Below are positions 9,139-17,648 of a stretch of DNA of 53,724 nt, piece by piece. Origin of the DNA: Bacillus sp. 123MFChir2 (lineage in GTDB: Bacteria > Bacillota > Bacilli > Bacillales > Bacillaceae_G); NCBI RefSeq assembly GCF_000383235.1, contig NZ_KB910952.1, positions 1 to 53,724 of the forward strand. The letters are read 5' to 3'. The position numbers and the translations under genes are program-made. Position 1 is the stretch's first letter. Every line of letters starts with the position of its first letter. A model generated the notes under the pieces. It worked only from the letters and a program-made list of their open reading frames with translations, ran no database searches and had not been told where the DNA came from.

Positions 9139-9440
9139 TTATTGAGAAGACATCGCGAACAAATGAGAAATTTCCGTCCCGTCTTCACGTAAAAAATGAT
9201 AGTGCACTGTTTCCGTGGCCGGCAGATGAAAAGTGCGATGTGCTGTTGAAAAAGAAATGACGATATCCCCGCTACCATGTGCTCCGTAAGAACCTGTGCC
9301 TTTGCCAGTCCAAAAGTCGCTCGCTTCGCTATGCGATGTGGTTGTCTATCACTTAGCGCTGCATCCGTGATTGCATTCCATTTTCCAACATTATATCTTC
9401 CAATTTTTATTCCGAGCTTACGCAATCGTACTCGTTTCAT
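9139..9440 (-). pseudogene. P1-family (DmpA-like) peptidase remnant
   Basis: The start reads MKRVRLRKLGIKIGRY...GKWNAITD, as in P1-family aminopeptidases. Directly after ITD it jumps to LSDRQPHRIAKRATFGLAK, which belongs near the family's C-terminus. After GLAK the frame shifts, and the other frame continues TGSYGAHGSGDIVISFSTAHR and ends at 9139. So roughly 200 residues, from the middle of the enzyme, are deleted, and a 2-nt insertion (or 1-nt loss) breaks the rest. The Ser-Gly-Asp region (GSGDI) survives only out of frame. No functional enzyme can be made. The native frame instead runs to 9126 as a 104-aa ORF. Confidence 0.75.
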
Positions 9441-9477
9441 CCGCTCAACTATTTCGTAATTTTCTATTTCTTATAAC

Positions 9478-9514
9478 AACAATAAGAGTGCCATCTATAA
9501 GCACTCTTATTGTT
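9478..9514. terminator. Terminator after the 111-aa gene
   Basis: A perfect 14-bp stem (AACAATAAGAGTGC / GCACTCTTATTGTT) with a 9-base loop. The stop codon of the minus-strand gene lies in its right arm. Confidence 0.82.
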
Positions 9515-9842
9515 TCACATATACTTCTACAACTGGATTTTCTTTTCGATCAGCATGAAGGCGAATATTGCTTTCTTTCGTATTATAAATAGTCGATAAC
9601 AATAAGATGGTTAATAGGTTAGGAATTTTGCTATCCGTTCCATACTTTCGTTCGAGTGCTTCTTTATACTCAAATGCAAGATCTCCCTGTATATATGTAT
9701 ACACTTCAAATCCATCCTTTAAATCACAAACAATACTATCAATAATATCCGCTCCAACTTGACGCTCCATCTCTTTTCGCAGTGCATCTATTAATTCATC
9801 CCATGACATTTCATACGTTTGAAACGTATCTGAACGATCCAT
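9507..9842 (-). CDS. Hypothetical 111-aa protein
   Basis: An acidic, soluble protein of 111 residues with no signal peptide or membrane span. It has a good AAGGAG site 9 bases before ATG and a strong terminator at its end, so it is a complete single-gene unit. The predicted pattern is helix-rich at the N-terminus (SWDELIDALRKEMERQ) with strands later. I do not recognise the family. It is divergent from the Gly-rich gene at 10008, and the 165-base gap must hold both promoters. Confidence 0.72.
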   Translation of the reverse strand: MDRSDTFQTYEMSWDELIDALRKEMERQVGADIIDSIVCDLKDGFEVYTYIQGDLAFEYKEALERKYGTDSKIPNLLTILLLSTIYNTKESNIRLHADRKENPVVEVYVKQ

Positions 9843-10007
9843 TTTTTTCTCTCCTTTTTATTCCACCTAACAGGAAATCGGATTTTTCTTTACTAGAAAC
9901 TATCCTTCCCGTTTTTCATCGTAATTATGAAGGAGTAGACAAACGTACAAGCCGCTCTTGTCCCTTTCTCATATCGTAATATTGGAAAGAGAAAGGGGAG
10001 AAATTTT

Positions 10008-10316
10008 ATGAGTTCTCATCAACATTATTACACATGTCGACGATATCACGGACGAGTTGTACGTATTGAAGACTATAACGGCAATACTCATATTGGAAGA
10101 ATTATCGATGTATCGGATAAATCAGTATGGATTGAACCAGTTCATCAAAAACGATTTGACTATGGCTTTGGCTATCATGGTGGCGGTGGGTGTGATGTTT
10201 GCGGTGGTTTAGGAGAATGCGATAATTGTGGGTTTGGATTTGGCGGATTTGGCGCTGTTGAACTCGCTTTTGGATTTATTTTCGGTATTGCGTTAGCTGC
10301 TTTATTTTTCATATAA
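10008..10316 (+). CDS. Small Gly/Cys-rich protein with C-terminal membrane helix
   Basis: A 102-aa protein with a strong AAAGGGGAG site. Residues 13-45 (GRVVRIEDYNGN...GRIIDVSDKSVWIEP) look like a small beta-barrel (SH3/Lsm-like pattern). A Gly-rich stretch with two Cys pairs follows (CDVCGGLGECDNC), which could bind metal or cross-link. The last 20 residues are hydrophobic (LAFGFIFGIALAALFFI). This looks like a membrane- or coat-associated protein, but I do not recognise a named family. A terminator follows at once, so it is monocistronic. Confidence 0.7.
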   Translation: MSSHQHYYTCRRYHGRVVRIEDYNGNTHIGRIIDVSDKSVWIEPVHQKRFDYGFGYHGGGGCDVCGGLGECDNCGFGFGGFGAVELAFGFIFGIALAALFFI

Positions 10317-10320
10317 AGAA

Positions 10321-10341
10321 AAGCCAACATATCGTTGGCTT
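10321..10341. terminator. Bidirectional terminator
   Basis: Stem AAGCCAAC / GTTGGCTT with a short loop, between the Gly-rich gene (plus) and the methyltransferase (minus, ending at 10344). Confidence 0.75.
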
Positions 10342-10343
10342 CT

Positions 10344-11063
10344 TCATTTTTGACAAATAAAAATTCGATGTCCTAATCTATGCTTATATTGCTGTGATAT
10401 TTGTTCATGCGAGGTCCACGCCTCATACAAATCTTGTGGGATAACATCCGATATATCCCACTCTGGTTGTTCTACGTGTGAAGAGATTGTTTCAGCAATC
10501 GTTCCGCCTCCAAGCACACGTACTGATGTAAATTGCGCCTCTTGAAAGAGTGAGATCCATTCCTGCTCTGTTAATAATCGTTCCATTCCATATAAGGCTA
10601 TAATCTGAGCTTCCTCATATACTGATAGAGGTTGCTCAATTACCAATTCAATAACAAGCAGCACCCCGCCGCGTTGTAAGACACGATAACATTCATTTAT
10701 CGCCTTCTTCTTATTTGTAAAAGCGAGCACAGACTCTCCTAATACAATATGAAACACTTCATCGTGAAACGGTAGTGCTTCTACACTTCCTTTTATGAGT
10801 TCAATATTTACTCCATCTTGATTCCATCTCTTTCTTGCTTTTTGAACCATCGTTTCATTCATTTCAACTGCACTTACCACTGCCCCATATTGTTTCACAA
10901 TATAAGAGGCTGTCCTGCCCGTTCCACACCCAATTTCCAATAACTTTGTATATGGTCCTAATGAAAGCTGTGCTAATAACTGCTTTGTTAATGTAAAACC
11001 TCCTGGATGTGCACTTCCAATACCAAATGCTGCAAGGAAATCTAAATAAGTATATTGTTTCAT
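10344..11063 (-). CDS. Class I SAM-dependent methyltransferase
   Basis: A 239-aa soluble protein. Motif I of Rossmann-type methyltransferases is clear (LLEIGCGTGRTASYI, near residue 40). The acidic motif II follows (VSAVEMNETMV), then the motif around VEALPFHDEVF and VLQRGGVLLVIE. This is the Methyltransf_11/UbiE-like type, acting on small molecules. The substrate cannot be read from the sequence. The start ATG has AGAAGGAGA 5 bases before it. No operon partner is visible: the next minus-strand gene is far downstream, past a plus-strand gene. Confidence 0.85.
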   Translation of the reverse strand: MKQYTYLDFLAAFGIGSAHPGGFTLTKQLLAQLSLGPYTKLLEIGCGTGRTASYIVKQYGAVVSAVEMNETMVQKARKRWNQDGVNIELIKGSVEALPFHDEVFHIVLGESVLAFTNKKKAINECYRVLQRGGVLLVIELVIEQPLSVYEEAQIIALYGMERLLTEQEWISLFQEAQFTSVRVLGGGTIAETISSHVEQPEWDISDVIPQDLYEAWTSHEQISQQYKHRLGHRIFICQK

Positions 11064-11120
11064 AAGTATCTCCTTCTATCTTATACTTAGCAATGGAATG
11101 AAACAGATAACATATTGATA

Positions 11121-11184
11121 AAAGTTTCACTTTGTTGTAGTACTGCATATGTATTCATCACATGTCAAAATGTGCACAAAGAAA
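11121..11184. repeat. Diverged copy of the oppA-flanking repeat
   Basis: About 64 bases that match, with substitutions and small gaps, the blocks at 13252-13334 and 15263-15345 (shared core TAGTAC-GC-TAT-TATT-ATCAC...AAATGTG). The copies lie downstream of each of the three oppA genes. The rest of 11064-11255 shows no gene. Confidence 0.55.
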
Positions 11185-11255
11185 TATGGTTAAGAAATTG
11201 TTGTTTCAAAAATTATTCATGCTACCATCTTGAAGGAGTACAACCATTTATACAT

Positions 11256-11304
11256 AAAAAAGTGGTAGCTTCCTCATATAGATCGAGAAAGCTACCACTT
11301 TTTA
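11256..11304. terminator. Terminator downstream of oppA copy 1
   Basis: Stem AAAAAGTGGTAGCTT / AGCTACCACTTTTT with a loop of about 18 bases and T runs on both strands. It ends the minus-strand transcript of the oppA gene at 11360. Confidence 0.78.
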
Positions 11305-11359
11305 TACTATGAGGATTTTTCCGAAGACCGCTGTATTATATCCTCTTTTTGACTGATTC

Positions 11360-13069
11360 TTATTTTTTGTTGTCTTTTTCAGTGATATATGCCCATTTAT
11401 AGCTGAAATCACCACCAAAAGTGTGAGAAGCGATGTCATGTACGTACGGACGTACTAAGAAAGAGTTACCACGTTGATATAACGGTGCAATTGCCGCATC
11501 TTTAAGTAAGATTTTCTCAGCTTTTCCAAACTGTTCCCAACGAGTTTTCACATCAACTAACAGTTCTTTTTTACCTTTTTTCACGATTTCATCATACTCT
11601 TTATTTGAATAACCCATTTGGTTATGAGAATTTGTTGTTTCGAACAGATCAATAAATGTCATTGGATCTGGATAGTCTGGTCCCCAACCACCGTAAGAGA
11701 AATCATAATCTTGCTCTGTTTCTAACTTTAATTTTTGTTTAAATGGTTGGCTTTTCAAGTTAACTTTTAATCCTGGTAAGTTTTTCTCTAATTGTTCTTT
11801 TAAGTACTCACCGATTTTCTTCGCATTATCAGTATCATAGTTTAACAATTCAAGTGTAACTTCTTCTTTACCTAATTCTTTCTTCGCTTCTTCCCAAAGC
11901 TTTTTCGCTTCTTTTGGATTATATGTTACGTCTTTAATAGAACCGCCGAATGTATCACGGAAATCTTTTTTATCTGGACCAGTTGCGAGCTCTGCTGGCA
12001 CAAGGAAGTCCGCTGCCTTAGAGCCGTCATTTAAGATAACGTTCACTAATGCCTTTTTCTCAATTCCTTTTGCAATTGCTTGACGAAGCTTCGTATTTTT
12101 CAATGGTGTATCCTGACCGCCACGTTTTTGATTTAGGCGCAAGAAGAATGTTGATGGATCTAACTCTGTTTTGAACTCCTCTTTGTTTGGTTTATATTTG
12201 TCAACATATTCCGCAGCTAACACAACACGATCAGCTTGGCCACTTTCATATAAGTTAACGCGAGTAGATAGCTCCTTAACTACGCTAACATTAATTTCTT
12301 CTAGCTTGACAGTTTGCTTATCCCAATATTGATCATTTTTCTTATATTTCCATCCTTGCTCATGCTTCCATTCAGCTAAAGAGAATGGTCCGTTGTATAC
12401 TAAGTTGTCAGCTTCTAAGGCATATTTATCGCCTTTTTCTTTTACAACTTTCTCATTTAATGGATAGAATGAAGCAAATGATGTTAACTGAATAAAATAT
12501 GGAATCGGATTTTCTAACTCTACCTCCAATGTATAATCATCAATCGCTTTTGCTCCTAGCGAGTCAGCCGGTGCTTTTCCTTCATTAATTGCCTGTGCAT
12601 TTTTCACATCATACATAATGAATGCATATTCAGCAGCCGTTTTTGGATCTAACAAACGTTTCCATGCAAAAACGAAATCTTTTGCTGTTACAGGGTCACC
12701 GTTTGACCATTTTGCGTTTTTACGAAGTGTGAATGTATATTTTTTTCCATCGTCGCTCTTTTTATGTGACTCTGCAACACCTGGAATTGGCTTATTATCT
12801 TTATCAAGGCGGTATAAACCTTCCATTACGTTGTTTAACACAATAAACGAAACTTGATCCGTCGATTTAGAAGAATCCATAGACGGAATTTCTTGATTTT
12901 CTAGTAAATTTAACACTTGCTTGTCTGCTAACTTACCCTCTGTTTTTTTGTCACCATTTTTCGAATCTGTACTTGCTTTTTTGTCCCCTGCCCCAGAACA
13001 TGCTGTTAGTGCCACGCTCATCGCTAATACTGGTGCCACTACAGCTGTAATTTTTTTCATCTTTTTCAT
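11360..13069 (-). CDS. Oligopeptide-binding lipoprotein OppA, tandem copy 1
   Basis: A 569-aa ABC-importer substrate-binding protein (SBP_bac_5 family). It has a lipoprotein signal with lipobox LTAC, Cys24, followed by a Lys/Asp/Gly linker. The peptide-binding family motif is present near residue 110 (YTFTLRKNAKWSNGDPVTA.DFVFAW). It binds short peptides outside the membrane. The ribosome binding site is AGGGAGG. It is closely related to the next two upstream copies on the same strand. No oppBCDF permease or ATPase genes lie in the window, so it must deliver peptides to a permease encoded elsewhere, or act as a sensor. Confidence 0.92.
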   Translation of the reverse strand: MKKMKKITAVVAPVLAMSVALTACSGAGDKKASTDSKNGDKKTEGKLADKQVLNLLENQEIPSMDSSKSTDQVSFIVLNNVMEGLYRLDKDNKPIPGVAESHKKSDDGKKYTFTLRKNAKWSNGDPVTAKDFVFAWKRLLDPKTAAEYAFIMYDVKNAQAINEGKAPADSLGAKAIDDYTLEVELENPIPYFIQLTSFASFYPLNEKVVKEKGDKYALEADNLVYNGPFSLAEWKHEQGWKYKKNDQYWDKQTVKLEEINVSVVKELSTRVNLYESGQADRVVLAAEYVDKYKPNKEEFKTELDPSTFFLRLNQKRGGQDTPLKNTKLRQAIAKGIEKKALVNVILNDGSKAADFLVPAELATGPDKKDFRDTFGGSIKDVTYNPKEAKKLWEEAKKELGKEEVTLELLNYDTDNAKKIGEYLKEQLEKNLPGLKVNLKSQPFKQKLKLETEQDYDFSYGGWGPDYPDPMTFIDLFETTNSHNQMGYSNKEYDEIVKKGKKELLVDVKTRWEQFGKAEKILLKDAAIAPLYQRGNSFLVRPYVHDIASHTFGGDFSYKWAYITEKDNKK

Positions 13070-13112
13070 TTTGTACCCTCCCTAATTTTCATGCATGATA
13101 CTAACTATGAGG

Positions 13113-13156
13113 AATTTTCTGATAACTCCATATTTCTATATAGTTATCAGAAAATT
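13113..13156. promoter_or_regulatory. Perfect 15-bp inverted repeat upstream of oppA copy 1
   Basis: AATTTTCTGATAACT (13113-13127) and AGTTATCAGAAAATT (13142-13156) are exact complements separated by 14 bases, 44-87 bases upstream of the oppA start on the minus strand. No T run follows, so it looks more like an operator or leader hairpin than a terminator. In copy 2 only the promoter-distal half (about 15144-15159) is kept. Confidence 0.5.
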
Positions 13157-13251
13157 TCTATTAATTAATATTCTACTGTTTTTTTAAATTTTGTAAAGTG
13201 CTATTATTAAAAAAATCAAAAAATTATTTTTTTACACTAATATTTATAAAC

Positions 13252-13334
13252 ATTCTATGAAATAAAGTGAAACTTCCATTTCATGTAGTACCGCTTATAT
13301 ATTAATCACTCTTCCAAATGTGCATAAAGAAAAG
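13252..13334. repeat. oppA-flanking repeat, second copy
   Basis: Nearly identical to 15263-15345 and lies at the same place, just downstream of an oppA stop codon. It marks the tandem duplication unit of about 2 kb. Confidence 0.75.
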
Positions 13335-13365
13335 AGGATACGATACGCATCCTCTTTTCTCATAA

Positions 13366-15072
13366 TTATTTACCTTCTTTTTCAGTGATATATGCCCATT
13401 TGTAGCTGAATTGTGAACCAACATTGTGCTTATAAATATTGTGTACAGTTGGACGTTGTAAGAATGATCTTCCTCGTTGATACATTGGTACAAGTGCTGT
13501 TTCATCCTCAAGTAAGATTTTTTCTGCTTTCGCCATTTCTTCCCAACGCTTTTTCTGATCTGTTAGCCATTCACCTTGTGATTTCTTAATGATCTCATCA
13601 TATTTCGCATTTGAATAGCTCATCTCGTTTTGCGGATTTCCTGTTTGGAACATATCTAAGAATGTCATTGGATCGGCATAATCTGGGTTCCAGCCCGCAT
13701 AAGTTAGATCATAATCTTGTGCTGTTTCTAATTTTAACTTTTGCTTAAACGGCTGAAGCTTTATACTAATTTTTAAACCTGGTAAGTTCTTCTCAAACTG
13801 CTCTTTTAAATACTCACCAACTTTCTTTGCATTATCGTCATCATAGTTTAAGAATTCAACTGTTACTTCTTCTTTACCCAATTCTTTTTTCGCTTCGTCC
13901 CAAAGCTGTTTCGCTTTCTTTACATCCGTTTTGATGCCTGTAGATTTAAATGTTTCACGGTAATCTTTTTCACCTGGTCCCACAGCAAACTTTTCTGGAA
14001 TAAGGGCGTCTACTGGTTTAGAACCATCATTTAAAATAACATTTGCTAACGCTTTTTTATCAAATGCTAGTGCAATTGCTTGACGAGCTTTCTTATTCTT
14101 AAATACTGTATCTTGACCATTACGTTTTTGGTTTAAACGTATGAAGAATGTTGACGGTTCTAGCAGTGTTCCAAATTCATCTTTATTTGCTTTAAACTTA
14201 TCAACATATTCAGACGTTAAATTAACGCGATCAAGTTGACCACTTTCATACAAGTTCACACGAGTAGATTGTTCTTTTACAACGCTCCAATTAATTTCAT
14301 CCAACTTAACTGTCGCTTTATCCCAATACTGATCATTCTTCTGTAATTTCCAGCCTTGTTCATGCTTCCATTCTTTCATTTTAAATGGTCCATTATACAC
14401 CATCTTATCAGCTTCTAAACCGTATTTATCTCCATGTTCTTTTACAACTTTTTCATTTAACGGTAAGAAAGACGTAAATGCTGTTAAGCCAAGGAAATAC
14501 GGAACAGGGTTATCTAATTCTACTTCTAATGTATAATCATCTACTGCTTTTGCACCTAAAGAATCAACTGCTGCTTTGCTTTCATTAATTGCTTTTGCGT
14601 TTTTTATATCATACATAATGAATGCATATTCAGCTGCTGTTTTCGGATTTAGAAGACGCTGCCATGCAAAGACAAAGTCTTTTGCCGTTACAGGATCTCC
14701 ATTTGACCATTTTGCATCTTTACGAAGTTTAAATGTATATTTTTTACCATCATCGCTCTTTTTATAAGATTCTGCGATACCTGGAATCGGCTTATTATCT
14801 TTATCAAGACGATATAACCCTTCCATCGTATTCCCTAAAATAAGGGAAGAAACTGTATCGGTTGATTTTGAAACATCCATTGAAGGGATTTCATTTGCTT
14901 CTACTAAGTTTAACACTTGTTTTGCTGCTAACTTACCTTCTGGTTGTTTGTCTCCATTTTTTGGCTCTGTGCTTGCTTTTTTGTCCCCTGCCCCAGAACA
15001 TGCTGTTAGTGCCACACTCATTGCTAATACTGGTGCTACTACAGCTGTAATTCTTTTCATCTTTTTTTTCAT
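13366..15072 (-). CDS. Oligopeptide-binding lipoprotein OppA, tandem copy 2
   Basis: 568 aa, with the same architecture as its neighbours: MKKKMKRITAVVAPVLAMS signal, lipobox LTAC, then the SBP_bac_5 fold with LRKDAKWSNGDPVTA. It is clearly alignable along its whole length with copies 1 and 3. The differences cluster in the middle and C-terminal lobes (for example around residues 300-420), where peptide specificity would lie. The ribosome binding site AGGGAGG and about 16 upstream bases are identical in the three genes, so the duplication included the 5' region. No permease genes are nearby. Confidence 0.92.
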   Translation of the reverse strand: MKKKMKRITAVVAPVLAMSVALTACSGAGDKKASTEPKNGDKQPEGKLAAKQVLNLVEANEIPSMDVSKSTDTVSSLILGNTMEGLYRLDKDNKPIPGIAESYKKSDDGKKYTFKLRKDAKWSNGDPVTAKDFVFAWQRLLNPKTAAEYAFIMYDIKNAKAINESKAAVDSLGAKAVDDYTLEVELDNPVPYFLGLTAFTSFLPLNEKVVKEHGDKYGLEADKMVYNGPFKMKEWKHEQGWKLQKNDQYWDKATVKLDEINWSVVKEQSTRVNLYESGQLDRVNLTSEYVDKFKANKDEFGTLLEPSTFFIRLNQKRNGQDTVFKNKKARQAIALAFDKKALANVILNDGSKPVDALIPEKFAVGPGEKDYRETFKSTGIKTDVKKAKQLWDEAKKELGKEEVTVEFLNYDDDNAKKVGEYLKEQFEKNLPGLKISIKLQPFKQKLKLETAQDYDLTYAGWNPDYADPMTFLDMFQTGNPQNEMSYSNAKYDEIIKKSQGEWLTDQKKRWEEMAKAEKILLEDETALVPMYQRGRSFLQRPTVHNIYKHNVGSQFSYKWAYITEKEGK

Positions 15073-15262
15073 TTTGTACCCTCCCTAATTTATATGTAAG
15101 ATAGTAACTATGAAAAAATTTTTAATAGCTTTATGTTTCTAAATAGTTATCAGAAAATTCCTATTAATTAACATTCTACCGTTTTTTTCTATTTTGTAAA
15201 GTTATATTATCTAAAAAATCTAAAAAATCTAAAAATTATATTATTACAGTAATCTTTATAAT

Positions 15263-15345
15263 CATTCTACGAAATAAAGTGAAACTTCCATTTCGTGTAG
15301 TACCGCTTATATATTAATCACTCTTCCAAATGTGTACAGCGAAAA
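15263..15345. repeat. oppA-flanking repeat, third copy
   Basis: Nearly identical to 13252-13334, downstream of oppA copy 3. Confidence 0.75.
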
Positions 15346-15378
15346 GAGAATACGATATCGTATTCTCTTTTTAAATGA

Positions 15379-17088
15379 TTATTTACTGTCTTTTTCAGTG
15401 ATATATGCCCATTTGTAGCTGAAATCTCCCCCAACATTATGCTTGTAAATATTGTGTACAGTTGGACGTTGTATGAAGGAAGCTCCACGTTGGTAAATTG
15501 GTGCAATTGCAGCTTCATCAAGTAATATTTTCTCTGCCTTTGCAAGTTGTGCCCAACGAATTTTCGGTTGAGTTAATAAATCTGTTTTACCCTTTTTAAC
15601 AATCTCATCATACTCCTTATTTGAAAAACTCATTTGATTATGAGAGTTTGTCGTTTCGAACATATCAATATATGTCATCGGATCTGCATAATCAGGACCC
15701 CAACCACCGAAAGAAATATCGAAGTCTTGTGCTGTTTCTAATTTTAATTTTTGTTTAAACGGTTGATTTTTCAAGTTGATTTTTAAGCCTGGTAAGTTTT
15801 TCTCTAACTGCTCTTTTAAGTACTCACCAAGTTTTTTCGAATTGTCGTTATCAAAGTTTAATAATTCTAGAGTAATTTCATTCTTTCCTAATTCTTTTTG
15901 TGCTTCTTCCCAAAGCTTTTTTGCTTCCTTCGTATCAAATGCTACAGATTTTACATCACCGTTCACTTTACGGAAGTCTTTATCATCCGGACCTTTTACA
16001 AATTCAGTTGGTACAAGATAATCTGCTGGTATAGAACCGTTATTTAAAATTACACTTGCCAACGCTTTCTTATCAAACCCTTTTGCAATCGCTTGACGAA
16101 GCTTTTTATTTTTTAAAGGTGTATCTTGTTCTTTCATTCGTTTTTGATTTAAGCGTAAGAAGAACGTAGATGCCTCTACATAAGTTCCAAATTCATCTTT
16201 TCTCGATTTAAATTTATCTACATATTCAGCACTTAAACCTATGCGATCCATTTGACCACTTTCGTATAAGTTAACGCTAGTTGATAATTCTTTTACGACA
16301 CTGAAATTAATTTCTTCTAACTTAACTGTTTTCTTATCCCAATATTGATCATTTTTCTTCAGCTTCCATCCTTGTTCATGTTTCCATTCTGTCATTGCGA
16401 ATGGACCATTGTACACTAACGTGTCTGCTTCTAAACCGTATCTATCACCTTTTTCTTTTACAACTTTTTCATTTAACGGATAGAAAGATCCAAATGTTGT
16501 TAATTGAATGAAGTATGGAACTGGATTGTCTAATTCCACCTCTAATGTATAGTCATCAACAGCTTTTACACCTAAAGAATCTGCTGGTTGTTTGCCTTCG
16601 TTAATTGCCTGTGCATTTTTCACATCATACATAATGAATGCATATTCAGCAGCCATTTTTGGATCTAACAAACGTTGCCATGCAAAAACGAAGTCTTTTG
16701 CTATTACAGGATCTCCATTTGACCATTTTGCATCTTTACGAAGTTTAAATGTATATTTTTTACCATCATCGCTCTTTTTATATGATTCTGCGATACCTGG
16801 AATCGGCTTATTATCTTTATCAAGACGATATAACCCTTCCATTACATTGTTTAGTGTAAGGAAAGACACTGCGTCCGTTGCTTTAGAAGAATCCATTGAT
16901 GGAATTTCTTGTGTTTCTACTAAGTTTAACACTTGTTTTGCCGCTAACTTACCTTCTGTTTGTTTGTCTTCCTTTTTCGGATCTGTACTTTCTTTTTTGT
17001 CCCCTGTCCCAGAACATGCTGTTAGCGCCACGCTCACCGCTAATACTGGTGCTACTACAGCTGTAATTTTTTTCATCTTTTTTTTCAT
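15379..17088 (-). CDS. Oligopeptide-binding lipoprotein OppA, tandem copy 3
   Basis: 569 aa; same lipoprotein signal (lipobox LTAC) and SBP_bac_5 fold as copies 1 and 2. By eye it is closer to copy 1 than to copy 2, for instance in the shared C-terminal DPMT/F-I-D-x-F-E-T-T-N-S-H-N-Q-M block. It lies first in the direction of transcription. Each gene has its own leader of 280-310 bases, so they are probably separate transcripts rather than one operon. Its upstream region lacks the inverted repeat seen before copy 1. Confidence 0.92.
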   Translation of the reverse strand: MKKKMKKITAVVAPVLAVSVALTACSGTGDKKESTDPKKEDKQTEGKLAAKQVLNLVETQEIPSMDSSKATDAVSFLTLNNVMEGLYRLDKDNKPIPGIAESYKKSDDGKKYTFKLRKDAKWSNGDPVIAKDFVFAWQRLLDPKMAAEYAFIMYDVKNAQAINEGKQPADSLGVKAVDDYTLEVELDNPVPYFIQLTTFGSFYPLNEKVVKEKGDRYGLEADTLVYNGPFAMTEWKHEQGWKLKKNDQYWDKKTVKLEEINFSVVKELSTSVNLYESGQMDRIGLSAEYVDKFKSRKDEFGTYVEASTFFLRLNQKRMKEQDTPLKNKKLRQAIAKGFDKKALASVILNNGSIPADYLVPTEFVKGPDDKDFRKVNGDVKSVAFDTKEAKKLWEEAQKELGKNEITLELLNFDNDNSKKLGEYLKEQLEKNLPGLKINLKNQPFKQKLKLETAQDFDISFGGWGPDYADPMTYIDMFETTNSHNQMSFSNKEYDEIVKKGKTDLLTQPKIRWAQLAKAEKILLDEAAIAPIYQRGASFIQRPTVHNIYKHNVGGDFSYKWAYITEKDSK

Positions 17089-17289
17089 TATTGTACCCTC
17101 CCTAATTGTTATGTACGATACTAACTACGAGGAATTTTCTGCTCTATTTCTTTGTTCTGTAAAGTTATTTTTCATAAATTCAAAAATATTCCATTACAGT
17201 ATAATAATCATTCTATAAAATGAACCAATAAAATAGCCCCTTCACTATATGAATGCTATAACTCTTTTGTTTATTACTAATTTGTTAAA

Positions 17290-17530
17290 CTTGTATGGAA
17301 CAATTATTTATATGAATCCATTTTAATTTTTCGACATACAGATTGCTGCTATGCAGAAAAAAAGATTCTGCACTCGTTTTCTCCCTTTGTTTGAGCTTTG
17401 CATGCAGCAGAAAAAGGCTCTGACCGCTACTATACATAGTCAGTCCCTCAGGGCCAGTTGCTCTCGTCTCCTCCTCTAAAAAATTGGTTTTTATATCATT
17501 TTTCAATTTGTATTTATATAAGTTGCTGAA
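17290..17530 (+). repeat. Dispersed intergenic repeat (bcr-like), copy A
   Basis: The gap 17219-17648 has no gene. This block contains the signature GCTATGCAG...CTCCCTTTGTTT...TTGCATG...GCTCTGACCGCTACTAT...CCAGTTGCTCTCG, which recurs at 42350-42690 (more than once) and 51788-51960, all in the same orientation. Such mid-size noncoding repeats are typical of the B. cereus group (the bcr elements). I cannot assign the class. Confidence 0.65.
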
Positions 17531-17578
17531 AGACATCGTAAATTACTATTTCAATCATAAAGCCGTTATTACAACAAA

Positions 17579-17619
17579 AAACAACCTTATCTCAATTGAA
17601 TAGTGAAATAAGGTTGTTT
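17579..17619 (-). terminator. Terminator of the ABC exporter operon
   Basis: Stem AAACAACCTTAT / ATAAGGTTGTTT with a run of T on the minus strand, 30 bases after the permease stop. Confidence 0.72.
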
Positions 17620-17648
17620 GTATTTTATATAATATTTATATTGCATCT

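Noticed and set aside
17285-17536. Minus-strand ORF over the intergenic repeat
   Set aside because: It is the translation of the dispersed repeat; similar spurious frames occur in the copy at 42403-42594.
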